Counted from the first letter of the stretch, positions 6,030 to 15,326 are shown. The stretch is 47,131 nucleotides of DNA from Muribaculaceae bacterium (GCA_023667285.1 JAMPAK010000001.1:1-47131); one strand, 5' to 3'. Notes: generated by a model from the letters alone, not told the origin. Numbers and translations: made by a program.

Positions 6030-9000
6030 TCACTCGTTGTTCTTGCGGCGACGGCGCAGCAGAAGGAGTATGATAACGATGGCCACCACGACACCCACTC
6101 CCACGAGCAGGCCGCTGATGCGGTTGACCACGGAGTCTGTCTGATTGAGTTGCTCTTTCTTCATCACCATGCCGTCATCGCCCGCGATGGCTTCGGCTCT
6201 TACCTGAGCCACAGCGTTGTTGTAGGCAGATGCGTTCTCCGGACGTGCTTTCTCGGAGATGAAGTCGCGGAGCTTGGCATTGTCGCAGACAAAGCCTGAG
6301 CATGCAGCCCCAAACTCATTGACCATCTCTGTGTGGAGGTCGGCCATGGCTGATATTTGCTCAGGGGTGGCATCCCACATCCCCTTGCGGACGGTCTCGA
6401 GCATGACGGCGGTCATCTCCTGGATGGCAGCAGGGTTGACGGACTTGAAATATTCCTTGACGCCGAGGTTGTTCTTGTCGGCAACATAGGTGTCATAGAT
6501 GTCGTCCCAGAGCTCATCGTCGATAGCCTGGGGCTTCATGACGTTCCAGCCGTAGGTGTTGCGGATCACATCGGCGAGACCTGAGGCATCTCCGGCGCCC
6601 CCCTTCATCTTCTCCTTGATATATGTGGGGTTGAGGATAGTGGTGCGGCTCTCCACGCCAATGGCTTCCTTGACTTCCTGCATGCGGACGTTGTTGCGGT
6701 TGCGGTAGTCGCTCAGATAAGCCTCGGGGTCCTTGCCGGTCACATTGCGGACAGCCAGATTCATGCCGCCCATGAACTCATAGACATGGTCGAGGCTCAG
6801 TGCGCCCCAGGTGTTGCTCTGACGTGGCTGGACAACGACATCGGTGCGGGTGAGGGCTGCCTCGAAGGCATGTTCGCGCATCTTCTCCCAGTCTTCCTCG
6901 CTGCCATATATGGCGCCCATGTTGTTGATGTAAGTGGATGCGACTTCGCTCTCATCCTCCCAGCGGTCTCCGGCCTCGACCATCCCTTGGATTCCGCTGC
7001 CATAGTTGCCGTTGATGCCGCCGAAGACACGGGCTGTGGAGAGTTCGCGGGCCTCCTTGGGCGAGACTCCGTTGTCGACTAGGTGACGCTCAGACTCAAC
7101 TACACCCTCGGCCACATAGTTGGGATACTCCTTGTCGTCAGCCTCGGCGGCCATCTTGACGGCACGAGAGATGAGGAAGAGGCGCGAGGCTGCAAGGTCG
7201 CGCAGCTGGCCTGAGGTCTGGACAACGACATCGATGCGAGGACGTCCCAGTTCGGCCGACGGGATGAGGCGCAGGTCTGTGACACGGCCAAAGGGATCGC
7301 GGACAGGCTCAACGCCAAGCATGTAGAGAACCTGGGCAATCGTGGCACCCTCGGTCTCGATGAATTCACTGCTCCAGAGGGTGTAGCTGACCTTGCGGGG
7401 GACGGAGTCGCCGTGTGTCTTGCGATACATGGCTATGGTGTTGTCGGCAAGGTCCTTGCCTTTCTCCCATGCCACTACTGAGGGAGTCTCCTCGGCGTTG
7501 ACGGCATACATGTTGCGTCCGGTGGGGAGAATCTCGGGATTCAGCACGGGGTCACCTCCGGATGTCGGAGGAATATATCCGCCGTTGAGGGCGTTGATCA
7601 CGGAGTTGAGCTCGGCCTGAGGACTAGAGATGAGTGCCTCGCGGTAAGCGCTGATATTGTTGAGGGCTCTCTCAACCTCGCCTATGGACTGGGCGAAGTC
7701 AATCTCAGCGGCTGTCAGTTCTTTCTTAGAGTGACCCATGGCGCCGGGATGACCACCAGCTGGGGAAGTCACGTTCTTGCGCTTCATGGCTTCTTCCATC
7801 TTCTTGATGGCCTCCTCAGAGGCTCCCATCTTCCTGGCCATGGCGAGAGCCTTCTCCGGAGTCATGCCAGGCATCATCTTGTGTCCCTTCCCGGCAGTAG
7901 CGGGGCGCTCAGAGATTTTGGACGGTTCATTCTGGGGACGTGATGACATCATGGACCCCATCACCATCATGCGGGAGAGCATGTCGTGAGAGCCTTCAAT
8001 CACATCGTTGATGTGGCGGGCGCTGTCGAGCTCAGCCTGGGTGATGGAAGCAATGCGGCAGATGGCGGCATCATCGACGGGCTGTCCTGAGACTACGAGC
8101 TGACGGGCTTTGTCGCGCAACTGGCGGATGTCACCTCCGTGGAGTTTCTGCAGGCTGTAGGCTATGGGGTCGATGGTCATGGCCTGGACTGTGGAGCGGA
8201 TGTGGTCCGAAGAGTAGGGAACCCCCATCACATAGAGCGCACCGGTGATTTTCTCGTTGGCGAGTTCTTCGGCAAATCCGTCGACGCGGGCAATGTCGTC
8301 GGCGGTGAAGGGCTTCGTGCTGTCTATGCGGAGCTCGCGGTGGATGCCAAGTTCAAGTGTAAAGTTCTTGACAAGGGCTGAGGCTCGCATGGAATCAGCC
8401 GGAGTCTTGGCTCGGTTATAGTCGATGATGGCGTCAGAGAGGTTCTTGTAGATGCCGCGGACGTTGCTCTCCATGAACGGGGGGGTGAGATAGTTGATGA
8501 TTCCGGCATAGGAGCGGCGCTTGGCTGTCATAGCCTCGCCGACGTTTGAGGTGGCATAGAGATAGAAGTGAGGAATGGTGCCGACGATGCGGTCAGGCCA
8601 GTCGGTGCTACCGAGTGCCGCCTGTTTGCGCGGCGTGAACTCAAGTGAGCCGTGGGCGCCGAAGTGCATAAGGGCGTCTGCACCAAATCCGTGACGGGCC
8701 CAGAGATAGGGAGCCACATAGGCGTGGGGAGGAGCAGCCTCAGTGCCATGGACCATCTTGAAGTCATCGTCTCCCAGGCCTGCGGCGGTCTGAGGAATCA
8801 GCACGACATTCCCAAACTGCAGACGGGCTATGGTGAGGTTGCCCTCACCGTCGTTCATGCCGTGGCCGGGAAATTCGCCGTCGAGGGCGTCGATGTCTGC
8901 GCGCATCTCAGGTGAGAATGATTCAGCAGCCCATTTGTCGTAGTCGGCGCGTGAGATGAGGAGCGGAGAGGTGGTCTTGACGAAATCGTCCATGGCTCCG

Positions 9001-10271
9001 ACAGCATAGCCGTTGAAGACGCGGCCACGCTCGTTGATCATGCGCTCGAGTTCGGCGGCTGATGAGGGGAGTGAGCCAACGTTATAGCCCTCGGCCTTAA
9101 GTTTAGTGAGAAGATTGTAAAGAGAGGGAGCTACCTCCATTCCTTCAGCGACGAGGGCGTTCTGCCCCGGCCCCTTGAAGTAGAAAATAGCTATTTTCTT
9201 CTCGCTGTTGGGCTTGGTGCGCAGGGAGATGTAGTTGTCGACGGTTGACACGAACTCCTCAAGGCGTCCGGGGATGGCCTGGACATAGGGAAGGCCGTCA
9301 GGTCCGTCGAAGTGTGCGAAGAGGGAGAATGGACGCACGGCGCCGTCAATCTCAGGGGTGACGACGCTCTGCGACAGGAATCCACCATTCATGCCCATCT
9401 TGTCTGCCATCCATTCATCGTAGCCTCGGTTGACATTGAGAGGTGAGAAGAGTGGGATGTTGTTGGTGTCGAGATATCTGACCACATCGTCGCCCATGCG
9501 TCCGTGGGCCATGTTGATCAGGGCGCTGGGGGCTACTGAGTCGGCATGGCCCCGGGCTATGAACTGCTGGATGATGTTGACGGGGTAGACCACATATCCC
9601 TTGCGCTCGAGCTGGGCCACAAGGCTGTCTGCCACACCCATCTGGCCCGTGAGGATGATGCGTGGGACCTTCTCATCGAGTTTGCCCTTGTCTCGCAGAA
9701 ACTGCTCGTAGGCCGAGACTGAGGGGAAGTCGAGCTCATCGTCGGATGAGGGGTAGTAGATGAGCGATGAGGTGGAGAGACGCGGGTCGCCCGGCAGTTC
9801 AGCGAAGAGTTTCTTGCCGTCGATGAAGCGGCGCACATAGCGCAGAAGGTTGCGATAGTTAGCGGTTCCGCCTGCCAGATATTGCTTCAGATACTCACCG
9901 TCGATGGAGTCGACAGAGACTATGAGGTTCTGAGGGTTTGTGGCTGAGGCTGTGAGGACGGGTGTGCCGCTTTCAGCGGCCTTGGTCAGAGCCTGGCGCT
10001 GCTCCTCGATGAGGCGCAATCCCATGCCGTTGACAAATACCATGTCGTAGTCAGAGGCTTTGTCGAGCTCATCGACGGGGAGGTCGTAGATTTTCACGAA
10101 CGGGATGGCATTGCCTTTGGCTTTGGAGATTTGTCCGAGGGTGATGGCCTGATAGTTGACGAATGCTATTCGTGTAGGTGAGGCCAGGATATTCCAGACC
10201 ACGAGTGCCACACCCAGTAAAAGGATGCAGCACAGAGTGATGATTACAATTTTTCGAGAGGGTCGTTTCAT
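6030..10271 (-). CDS. hmuS: HmuS, membrane-anchored CobN-like chelatase family protein
   Basis: This 1413-residue protein belongs to the CobN/magnesium chelatase H family. Unlike cytosolic CobN it has a membrane helix at about 9-30 and a second at about 1387-1405, followed by RRRRKNNE, so the bulk is probably periplasmic. The family core is clear around 510-600: GTEAAPPHAYVAPYLWARHG, then MHFGAHGSLEFTPRKQ at 535-550. No other cobalamin-synthesis gene is nearby, while heme-uptake genes HmuY and HmuR directly precede it, which fits HmuS, a homologue reported to take iron out of heme under anaerobic conditions. A Met- and His-rich insert lies at about 768-846. Its start overlaps the hmuR stop (ATGA). 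Confidence 0.88.
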   Translation of the reverse strand: MKRPSRKIVIITLCCILLLGVALVVWNILASPTRIAFVNYQAITLGQISKAKGNAIPFVKIYDLPVDELDKASDYDMVFVNGMGLRLIEEQRQALTKAAESGTPVLTASATNPQNLIVSVDSIDGEYLKQYLAGGTANYRNLLRYVRRFIDGKKLFAELPGDPRLSTSSLIYYPSSDDELDFPSVSAYEQFLRDKGKLDEKVPRIILTGQMGVADSLVAQLERKGYVVYPVNIIQQFIARGHADSVAPSALINMAHGRMGDDVVRYLDTNNIPLFSPLNVNRGYDEWMADKMGMNGGFLSQSVVTPEIDGAVRPFSLFAHFDGPDGLPYVQAIPGRLEEFVSTVDNYISLRTKPNSEKKIAIFYFKGPGQNALVAEGMEVAPSLYNLLTKLKAEGYNVGSLPSSAAELERMINERGRVFNGYAVGAMDDFVKTTSPLLISRADYDKWAAESFSPEMRADIDALDGEFPGHGMNDGEGNLTIARLQFGNVVLIPQTAAGLGDDDFKMVHGTEAAPPHAYVAPYLWARHGFGADALMHFGAHGSLEFTPRKQAALGSTDWPDRIVGTIPHFYLYATSNVGEAMTAKRRSYAGIINYLTPPFMESNVRGIYKNLSDAIIDYNRAKTPADSMRASALVKNFTLELGIHRELRIDSTKPFTADDIARVDGFAEELANEKITGALYVMGVPYSSDHIRSTVQAMTIDPIAYSLQKLHGGDIRQLRDKARQLVVSGQPVDDAAICRIASITQAELDSARHINDVIEGSHDMLSRMMVMGSMMSSRPQNEPSKISERPATAGKGHKMMPGMTPEKALAMARKMGASEEAIKKMEEAMKRKNVTSPAGGHPGAMGHSKKELTAAEIDFAQSIGEVERALNNISAYREALISSPQAELNSVINALNGGYIPPTSGGDPVLNPEILPTGRNMYAVNAEETPSVVAWEKGKDLADNTIAMYRKTHGDSVPRKVSYTLWSSEFIETEGATIAQVLYMLGVEPVRDPFGRVTDLRLIPSAELGRPRIDVVVQTSGQLRDLAASRLFLISRAVKMAAEADDKEYPNYVAEGVVESERHLVDNGVSPKEARELSTARVFGGINGNYGSGIQGMVEAGDRWEDESEVASTYINNMGAIYGSEEDWEKMREHAFEAALTRTDVVVQPRQSNTWGALSLDHVYEFMGGMNLAVRNVTGKDPEAYLSDYRNRNNVRMQEVKEAIGVESRTTILNPTYIKEKMKGGAGDASGLADVIRNTYGWNVMKPQAIDDELWDDIYDTYVADKNNLGVKEYFKSVNPAAIQEMTAVMLETVRKGMWDATPEQISAMADLHTEMVNEFGAACSGFVCDNAKLRDFISEKARPENASAYNNAVAQVRAEAIAGDDGMVMKKEQLNQTDSVVNRISGLLVGVGVVVAIVIILLLLRRRRKNNE

Positions 10272-12193
10272 ATTATCTCATTGATGTCGAGAGAGAGACC
10301 AATTGAAAATGTGGTGCCGTTTGTTGTGGGCGAGTTGTTGTAATAGTATTTGGGTACGTAATTGAAGAGATTGTCCACTGCCATGGTGACATCTAAGCCC
10401 CGGAGGAATGTGTGGGTCATGTTGAGTTTCCACATGGTGTAGCCGGGATAGTGGACCTCCTCCGTCTCAGAATATTCTGTCATTGAGGTGTATTCATCGA
10501 CTGTCACTCCTGAGAGGAGCCGGCCGTTGAGGGCCACCATCAATCCATAGTTCTTCCAGTTTTTGGCGTAGTCGAGACGAATAGTTGCGGTGTGCGGACG
10601 GGTCGACGATGTGTAAGGCTCGCCGTGGCGCACATGCTCATGGGTGTAGATATAGGAGATTCGAGTACCGGCTCCACAGGTGTGCCGCCATGAGAGGTTT
10701 GCGTCGATGCCGGCAATGTTTACTCGCCCGATGTTTGTGTAGAGCTGGCCTTTGAGGGCTTGGCTCCAGGCGGTGGTGATTCGGTTGTCGACAAGGTTGC
10801 AGAAGCCGCCGATGTTGAAGTTGAGGAGCCTGCGGGTGTATTCGGCTGACAACTGGAAGTTATGGCTTGTCTCAGGCTTGAGGTCGGGATTTCCATAGAT
10901 CATGAATATTCCGGCCATGTCGAAGTCCATATACATCTCCTTGAGCGTGGGAGCGCGAAATCCGCCTGAGTATGAGCCTCGGAGGCTGACGCGGTCAAGC
11001 TTATACATGACGTTGGCTCGAGAAGAGAAGTGTTTCATCTTGGCCTCAGAGAAGTAGTCATATCTTGCGCCGGCGATGATGTTGAGGTTCTCGGTGAAGT
11101 TGAGGTCTATCTGGGCCATGCCGTCGGCGGTGACCTGGGTCTTGTGTCCGCCGTTGGTGAACTGATATGACTTGAGATAGTCTCTCATGACATCGCCGCC
11201 GAGGGTGAGGATGTGGCGTCCGGAGAAAGTGTGGTTCCAGAGAGCACGTCCGCTGTTCTGGACATTGCTGTATTTTCTGACATCTTTCTTTGTGACGGTG
11301 AGGAAGTCGCTTTTGTCATACTGGTCGAAGTTGTAGCTTACCTCTAGGTTGTCACCGCCGGAGAAGTCATAGATGCCGCGCAGGCCGGCTGAGAAGTCGC
11401 GATAGCGGTCGCGGGAGGTCTCTTGGGCATTGCGCTGGCGATAGTAGTAGCCGAGGCGTCCGATGAGTTTCAGGTTGTCGATGGGGCGGACTGTGACGCG
11501 CTCCTTGAGATTCCAGTTGTGACCGCCGAAGAAGCGGCTGTAGTCACCCTCGTTCTTCATGTTGTAAGAATCGATGCGGTTATACTGGAGAGTGGTGGCG
11601 CTGGTGACGATGCCCTGCTTGAAACTGCCGGTAAGGCCATAGCGCTGCTCGTTGTGGGCAGAGAGGCGTCCGTTGATATTGACAGCCCAAGGCTCAGTCT
11701 CCTCGCGGCTGATAATGTTTACGACGCCTCCCACGGCGTTTGAGCCATAGAGCGACGAGGCTCCACCCTTGACAATCTCAATGCGGCCCACATTGTTCAT
11801 GTTGAGACGGTTGTAGTCGACGTTGTCGAGGGTCTCACCTGCCAGGCGCTCGCCGTCTACAAGGAAGAGAATGGAGTTACCTCCGAACCCCTGCATGTTG
11901 AGGCTGACCTGCTGGTTCATTGAGTAGCTGAACTCAATGCCGGGAATCTCGCTCTGGAGGAGGTCGCTGATGTTGGTGGCATCGGTGCGCTTGATGTCGA
12001 GCTCGGAGATGACACGTGTGAGGACGGGGGAGTCCTTGAGGAGTTTGGGCGTGCGGGTTCCGGTGACCACGACTGTGTTGAGCTGCTCGGTCCAGGCAGC
12101 TTCAATGGAGTCGAGTTTCTCATCAGAGACAGAAACTTGAGCCGCAGCGTAGAGAGTGAAGGCGGCAGTCAGTGAAAGGATTGTCGCTCTCAT
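10268..12193 (-). CDS. hmuR: HmuR, TonB-dependent outer-membrane heme receptor
   Basis: This 641-residue protein has a signal peptide (MRATILSLTAAFTLYAAAQ) and a TonB-box region near LNTVVVTGTRTPKLLKDSP. A plug domain to about residue 165 contains LFLVDGERLAGE and GRIEIVKGGASSLYGSNAVG. A beta-barrel follows and ends in an aromatic-rich strand (TTFSIGLSLDINEII). In the barrel, FRAP and NPDL (SGGFRAPTLKEM...YGNPDLKPE) match the FRAP/NPNL box of heme receptors. It would transport heme delivered by HmuY, using TonB energy. It is 5 bases after hmuY and overlaps hmuS by 4, so co-translation is likely. Confidence 0.88.
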   Translation of the reverse strand: MRATILSLTAAFTLYAAAQVSVSDEKLDSIEAAWTEQLNTVVVTGTRTPKLLKDSPVLTRVISELDIKRTDATNISDLLQSEIPGIEFSYSMNQQVSLNMQGFGGNSILFLVDGERLAGETLDNVDYNRLNMNNVGRIEIVKGGASSLYGSNAVGGVVNIISREETEPWAVNINGRLSAHNEQRYGLTGSFKQGIVTSATTLQYNRIDSYNMKNEGDYSRFFGGHNWNLKERVTVRPIDNLKLIGRLGYYYRQRNAQETSRDRYRDFSAGLRGIYDFSGGDNLEVSYNFDQYDKSDFLTVTKKDVRKYSNVQNSGRALWNHTFSGRHILTLGGDVMRDYLKSYQFTNGGHKTQVTADGMAQIDLNFTENLNIIAGARYDYFSEAKMKHFSSRANVMYKLDRVSLRGSYSGGFRAPTLKEMYMDFDMAGIFMIYGNPDLKPETSHNFQLSAEYTRRLLNFNIGGFCNLVDNRITTAWSQALKGQLYTNIGRVNIAGIDANLSWRHTCGAGTRISYIYTHEHVRHGEPYTSSTRPHTATIRLDYAKNWKNYGLMVALNGRLLSGVTVDEYTSMTEYSETEEVHYPGYTMWKLNMTHTFLRGLDVTMAVDNLFNYVPKYYYNNSPTTNGTTFSIGLSLDINEII

Positions 12194-12198
12194 TTCCG

Positions 12199-12840
12199 TC
12201 AGATGTTGTAGGGATAGATGTAACTGATTGTCATGTAGCCTTTCACGCCTGATGGATCCATGTAGTTGTCGAGGCGCAGGGCGGCATAGGTGCCGTCAGC
12301 GAGCCTGACGAGATAGACCTTGTTTGAAGGGGTGTAGATAGGGGGCATGGTGCTTTTGTCGACGTTTAGCCATTTGGAGAGTTCGGCGTTATAGTCGGAT
12401 TCCACGTAGCTCAGATAGCCGTCCATCATGGTTGACATGTCTGTGATGATGGTCTCGGTGGTCCATGTGTCTGCCACGAATTCGCCTAGGGTGATGGCCG
12501 GTGAGTTGAAACCGGTTGCGCCGGTCTCGAGTGCGGCTCCACCGTTTGTCTTGGCATCGTAGCGATGGATTGCTATATCCCATGCTGCAGGCTCAGGATC
12601 GTCGACATCGAGTGTGTCGATGCTGAGGGTGTGGAGGTCAATGTAGGTCCACCGACGGTAGTCAGTGGCATTTATATATATTGTGCCGGGCTCTGTGGCT
12701 GTTGAATTGAGGATAAACCCATACTCACTGACGGCGGCCTGGTCAGGGTCGTCATAGATGTCTGAGAATATCCCATTGCAAGCCGGGAGCAGCAAGGCTG
12801 CTGCTCCCGGGAGCATGAACTTTAAAATCTTTTCTACCAT
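12199..12840 (-). CDS. hmuY: HmuY-family heme-binding lipoprotein
   Basis: This 213-residue protein has a lipoprotein signal (AAALLLPAC, Cys at 21). It contains WDIAIHRYDAKTNGGAALET at about 87-106 and a YLVRLADGTYAALRL strand near the C-terminus, both typical of HmuY. HmuY-type hemophores bind heme at the surface and pass it to HmuR. The axial ligands cannot be assigned by eye: P. gingivalis HmuY uses two His, and gut homologues may use Met. It stands directly before hmuR and 10 bases after the calycin-like lipoprotein gene. Confidence 0.85.
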   Translation of the reverse strand: MVEKILKFMLPGAAALLLPACNGIFSDIYDDPDQAAVSEYGFILNSTATEPGTIYINATDYRRWTYIDLHTLSIDTLDVDDPEPAAWDIAIHRYDAKTNGGAALETGATGFNSPAITLGEFVADTWTTETIITDMSTMMDGYLSYVESDYNAELSKWLNVDKSTMPPIYTPSNKVYLVRLADGTYAALRLDNYMDPSGVKGYMTISYIYPYNI

Positions 12841-12850
12841 TTCTTATCGG

Positions 12851-13684
12851 TTAGTTGGCGGTTGAGGGCATCTCACCGGTCTTAAATAGGATGGTGAGAC
12901 CACCCATCACGGCAGGAACATCAAACTGGAATGCCGGGTTGTTCTTCTCAACATCTACCTTGCCTGAGAATGTGCAGGCATAGTTGTTGACATTTCCATT
13001 CATGCCCATTGTGCATGTTCCATTGCCTGAGAGGTTGAAGTTGTTGCCTTCGAGTGTGGCGGTGACACCGCTGACGGTGAACTCGCCCCACGTGTCGGAG
13101 GTATATTTTACTGTGAATGTGCCGTCAGCATCGGCGGTGACTGTGAGTTTCTGGCCTTCTGCATACATGTCCTTGAAATACTGGCAGTCTGCCTTGGTCC
13201 AGCCTGAATATGTGCCGGCAACCACGATGTCAGCGGGAATCTCGCCCTGGAGGAAGTTGATGGTGAGACCGCCCATCACAGCGGGACAGGAGAATGAGAG
13301 ATCGGCCATGCCGCTGATGATTTTGCCTGTGAATGTGCAGTCATATTCCTTTGACTGGCCGGCTTGCCCCATGACGGATGTGCCATTGCCGGTGAGGAGA
13401 TATTCATTTCCAGACTTTGAGACTGTAGCACCCTTGACTGAGATCTGGCCCCATGTGTCGGATGTGAAATCTACGTCGATGGTTCCGGTGGCGGTTGCGG
13501 TGAGTGTCACCTTCTGGTCGGGGGCGACCATTGATGAGAAATACTGGCTTTTGGCTACGGTATAGCCCTGATATGTTCCCGCAACCTCAGTGGCGGGATT
13601 GGTTGAGTTGTTGTCGTCGTCATCGCTGCAGGCGGTAGTCATTATGGCCGCCAAAGCAAGGAAAAGGAGTTTGAAACGGTTCAT
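12851..13684 (-). CDS. Lipoprotein with two calycin-like repeats, first gene of the hmu operon
   Basis: This 277-residue protein has a lipoprotein signal (AAIMTTAC) followed by SDDDDNNS. Two clear internal repeats cover about 35-152 and 156-274. Each begins with GTYxGxT, has QYF, then TSDTWG, GNGTxxMG, CTFxGK and ends with PAVMGGLTIxF...GExP. This fits the calycin-like domain of Bacteroidales lipoproteins; calycins often bind small hydrophobic ligands in a beta-barrel. It is 10 bases upstream of hmuY and directly after the operon promoter. A role as a further heme or porphyrin binder is inferred from that position only. Confidence 0.8.
   Translation of the reverse strand: MNRFKLLFLALAAIMTTACSDDDDNNSTNPATEVAGTYQGYTVAKSQYFSSMVAPDQKVTLTATATGTIDVDFTSDTWGQISVKGATVSKSGNEYLLTGNGTSVMGQAGQSKEYDCTFTGKIISGMADLSFSCPAVMGGLTINFLQGEIPADIVVAGTYSGWTKADCQYFKDMYAEGQKLTVTADADGTFTVKYTSDTWGEFTVSGVTATLEGNNFNLSGNGTCTMGMNGNVNNYACTFSGKVDVEKNNPAFQFDVPAVMGGLTILFKTGEMPSTAN
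12865..13582 (-). repeat. Tandem internal repeat of the calycin-like gene (two units)
   Basis: The two halves encode matching blocks in the same order: GTY..., TSDTWG, GNGT..MG, CTF.GK, PAVMGGLTI. Each unit is about 350 bases. The copies differ at many positions, so the duplication is not recent. Confidence 0.75.
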
Positions 13685-13730
13685 TGATGATGTAGTTTTG
13701 CGTTAGTGTTTTCGATTGATTTTACGAATG

Positions 13731-13762
13731 CAAAATTACTGCTAGTTCCTCTCCCGGCCAAT
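13731..13762 (-). promoter_or_regulatory. Promoter of the hmu operon
   Basis: On the minus strand ATTG (13762-13759), a 20-base spacer, then TAATTTTG (13738-13731), an exact match to TAnnTTTG. It lies 47 bases from the start of the calycin-like gene. No cobalamin-riboswitch-like conserved box is seen in the 250-base intergenic region. Confidence 0.72.
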
Positions 13763-13765
13763 ACC

Positions 13766-13892
13766 TAAAAAAGTTGAATTTATCCCACCGGAAAAGGGAG
13801 GCTCTTAATCATATTTGAGTATTTGGTTGTATGGAAACCGGTGCAAAGGGGGGCTGAGATGAATTTTGTGAGGTGTGGTTTCAACTTTTTTA
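13766..13892. promoter_or_regulatory. Widely spaced 13-base inverted repeat between divergent genes
   Basis: TAAAAAAGTTGAA (13766-13778) and its exact complement TTCAACTTTTTTA (13880-13892) lie about 100 bases apart between the hmu operon and the porin gene. The first copy abuts the -33 region of the hmu promoter. The second is 46 bases upstream of the porin start. They could be paired operator sites for one regulator. Confidence 0.45.
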
Positions 13893-13938
13893 AGAGTTGG
13901 GGCGTTGTATTGTTATATAATGTTTAAAGCCTAATTAT

Positions 13939-15264
13939 ATGACACATTCATCACGTTTGGCAGGCCTGGTGGCTGCTTTGTGCATCTCGGCTGTTGGGGC
14001 GGCTCAGTCTACTGCCTATCAGGCGGCAAGGGATTCGATGGCAAGTGACCAGCGTATTTTCTTTATAGGGCGAGGCGATCAGGAGACTCCCTCTCAAGAG
14101 GCTCAGCGTAAGTTGATTGAGCAGTTCTATATCAATCAGTTTGAGAATACTCGATATCCGGATGCCCCGTATTTCCTGTTCATGAGCCGGGATGCTGACC
14201 TCGCGATGGGTATAGGTGGAAATGTGAAACTGCGCACGTATTTCGATCCGGGAAACTCACTCCCGGGGTCGTCGTTTGCACCTTATGATATCCCGATGAC
14301 GCGCGACGAGTTGAACCGCAATCATATGGCGTGGACCCCTGACGGGACGGCGCTTTATTTCCGCGTTATTGGCCAGAGCAAGAAGGTGGGCACTTATCAG
14401 GTGTACATCAAGGCTAAGTTTAATGGTGGCGGCAGCACTAACTTCAAACTCAACAAGGCATATGCCACGCTGAATGACTGGACTATCGGCTATGCGACAT
14501 CAACGTTCTCAGACGGGGCTGCGGAGCCACCGACAGTCGATGCGACGGGTACCACGCTGAGTATGGACTATACGACGATGCTCGTGCGCTATCTGCATAG
14601 TTTCAGGAATACGGGTTTCTCTGTTGCGGCGTCGATTGAGAATCCGTCCATGAGTTTTGAGACGGTGAATCTTGCTGACGGCGACCCGTCGGCCAAGCCG
14701 CGGGCTCAGAGTGTGCCTGACATTCTTGCCATGGGCCAGTACCAGTGGGCGCCGGGGCAGCATGTCCGTGTCTCAGGCATAGTGAGATGGCTTCCCTACC
14801 GCAATCTGGTCAACAATACGAACCATAGCCTGAAGGGTTGGGGATTTCAGTTGTCGACTGTGTTCAATCCGGTGAGACCCGTGACGGTCTATGGGACATT
14901 GAACTTTGGACGGTCATATACGAACAATACGGGTGACTTCCTTCTCAGTGAGTATGACCTCGTCGGTGTGAAGGGCCATGAGGGCCGCATGAACACTATT
15001 CCATCTTGGAGCTATCTGGTGGGTGTGTCATATTACTTCAGCCATAAACTTTTCACCACTGTCTCTGTGGGACAGTCGAGAGTGACTGACAGCAAGTTGT
15101 CTGATCCGTTCAAGTATGGCCTGTTTGGGGCGGCCAACCTCTTCTACAATCTCACACCGCGTGTGCAGTTTGGTGCTGAACTGTCGCTGGGCAAGCGCAA
15201 GGAGTTTACCGGCAGGCAGGCATATGCACGCCGCATCAGCGCGATGGCTCAGTTCACATTCTGA
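13939..15264 (+). CDS. DcaP-like outer-membrane porin
   Basis: This 441-residue protein has a signal peptide (LAGLVAALCISAVGAAQ). A short N-terminal segment with possible helix (EAQRKLIEQFYINQFENTRY) precedes a beta-barrel of alternating strands that ends in the outer-membrane signature RRISAMAQFTF with terminal Phe. Segments such as MGIGGNVKLRTYFD and KLNKAYATLNDWTIGYATS fit DcaP-like porins. The substrate cannot be read from sequence. It is divergent from the hmu operon and shares with it a pair of inverted 13-base sites, so co-regulation with heme uptake is possible. Confidence 0.7.
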   Translation: MTHSSRLAGLVAALCISAVGAAQSTAYQAARDSMASDQRIFFIGRGDQETPSQEAQRKLIEQFYINQFENTRYPDAPYFLFMSRDADLAMGIGGNVKLRTYFDPGNSLPGSSFAPYDIPMTRDELNRNHMAWTPDGTALYFRVIGQSKKVGTYQVYIKAKFNGGGSTNFKLNKAYATLNDWTIGYATSTFSDGAAEPPTVDATGTTLSMDYTTMLVRYLHSFRNTGFSVAASIENPSMSFETVNLADGDPSAKPRAQSVPDILAMGQYQWAPGQHVRVSGIVRWLPYRNLVNNTNHSLKGWGFQLSTVFNPVRPVTVYGTLNFGRSYTNNTGDFLLSEYDLVGVKGHEGRMNTIPSWSYLVGVSYYFSHKLFTTVSVGQSRVTDSKLSDPFKYGLFGAANLFYNLTPRVQFGAELSLGKRKEFTGRQAYARRISAMAQFTF

Positions 15265-15290
15265 GACTGTCCGAAATTATATAGTATAAA

Positions 15291-15326
15291 ACACAACCCT
15301 GCCTGAGAAATCGGGCAGGGTTGTGT
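15291..15326. terminator. Bidirectional terminator between porin and pectinase genes
   Basis: A perfect 13-base stem ACACAACCCTGCC/GGCAGGGTTGTGT with a 10-base loop lies between two convergent genes. On the minus strand it is followed by TTTATACTA, so it best terminates the pectinase gene, and it can serve the porin transcript too. Confidence 0.85.

Noticed and set aside
6030-10271. CobN homologue as a cobalamin-synthesis cobaltochelatase
   Set aside because: No other cobalamin gene or B12 riboswitch-like region is present, the protein is anchored in the membrane at both ends, and it follows HmuY and HmuR. The HmuS interpretation fits better.
12984-13565. Plus-strand 193-residue ORF opposite the calycin-like gene
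   Set aside because: It is antisense to a repeated, well-supported lipoprotein gene, and its own repeats mirror that gene's. No family resemblance.
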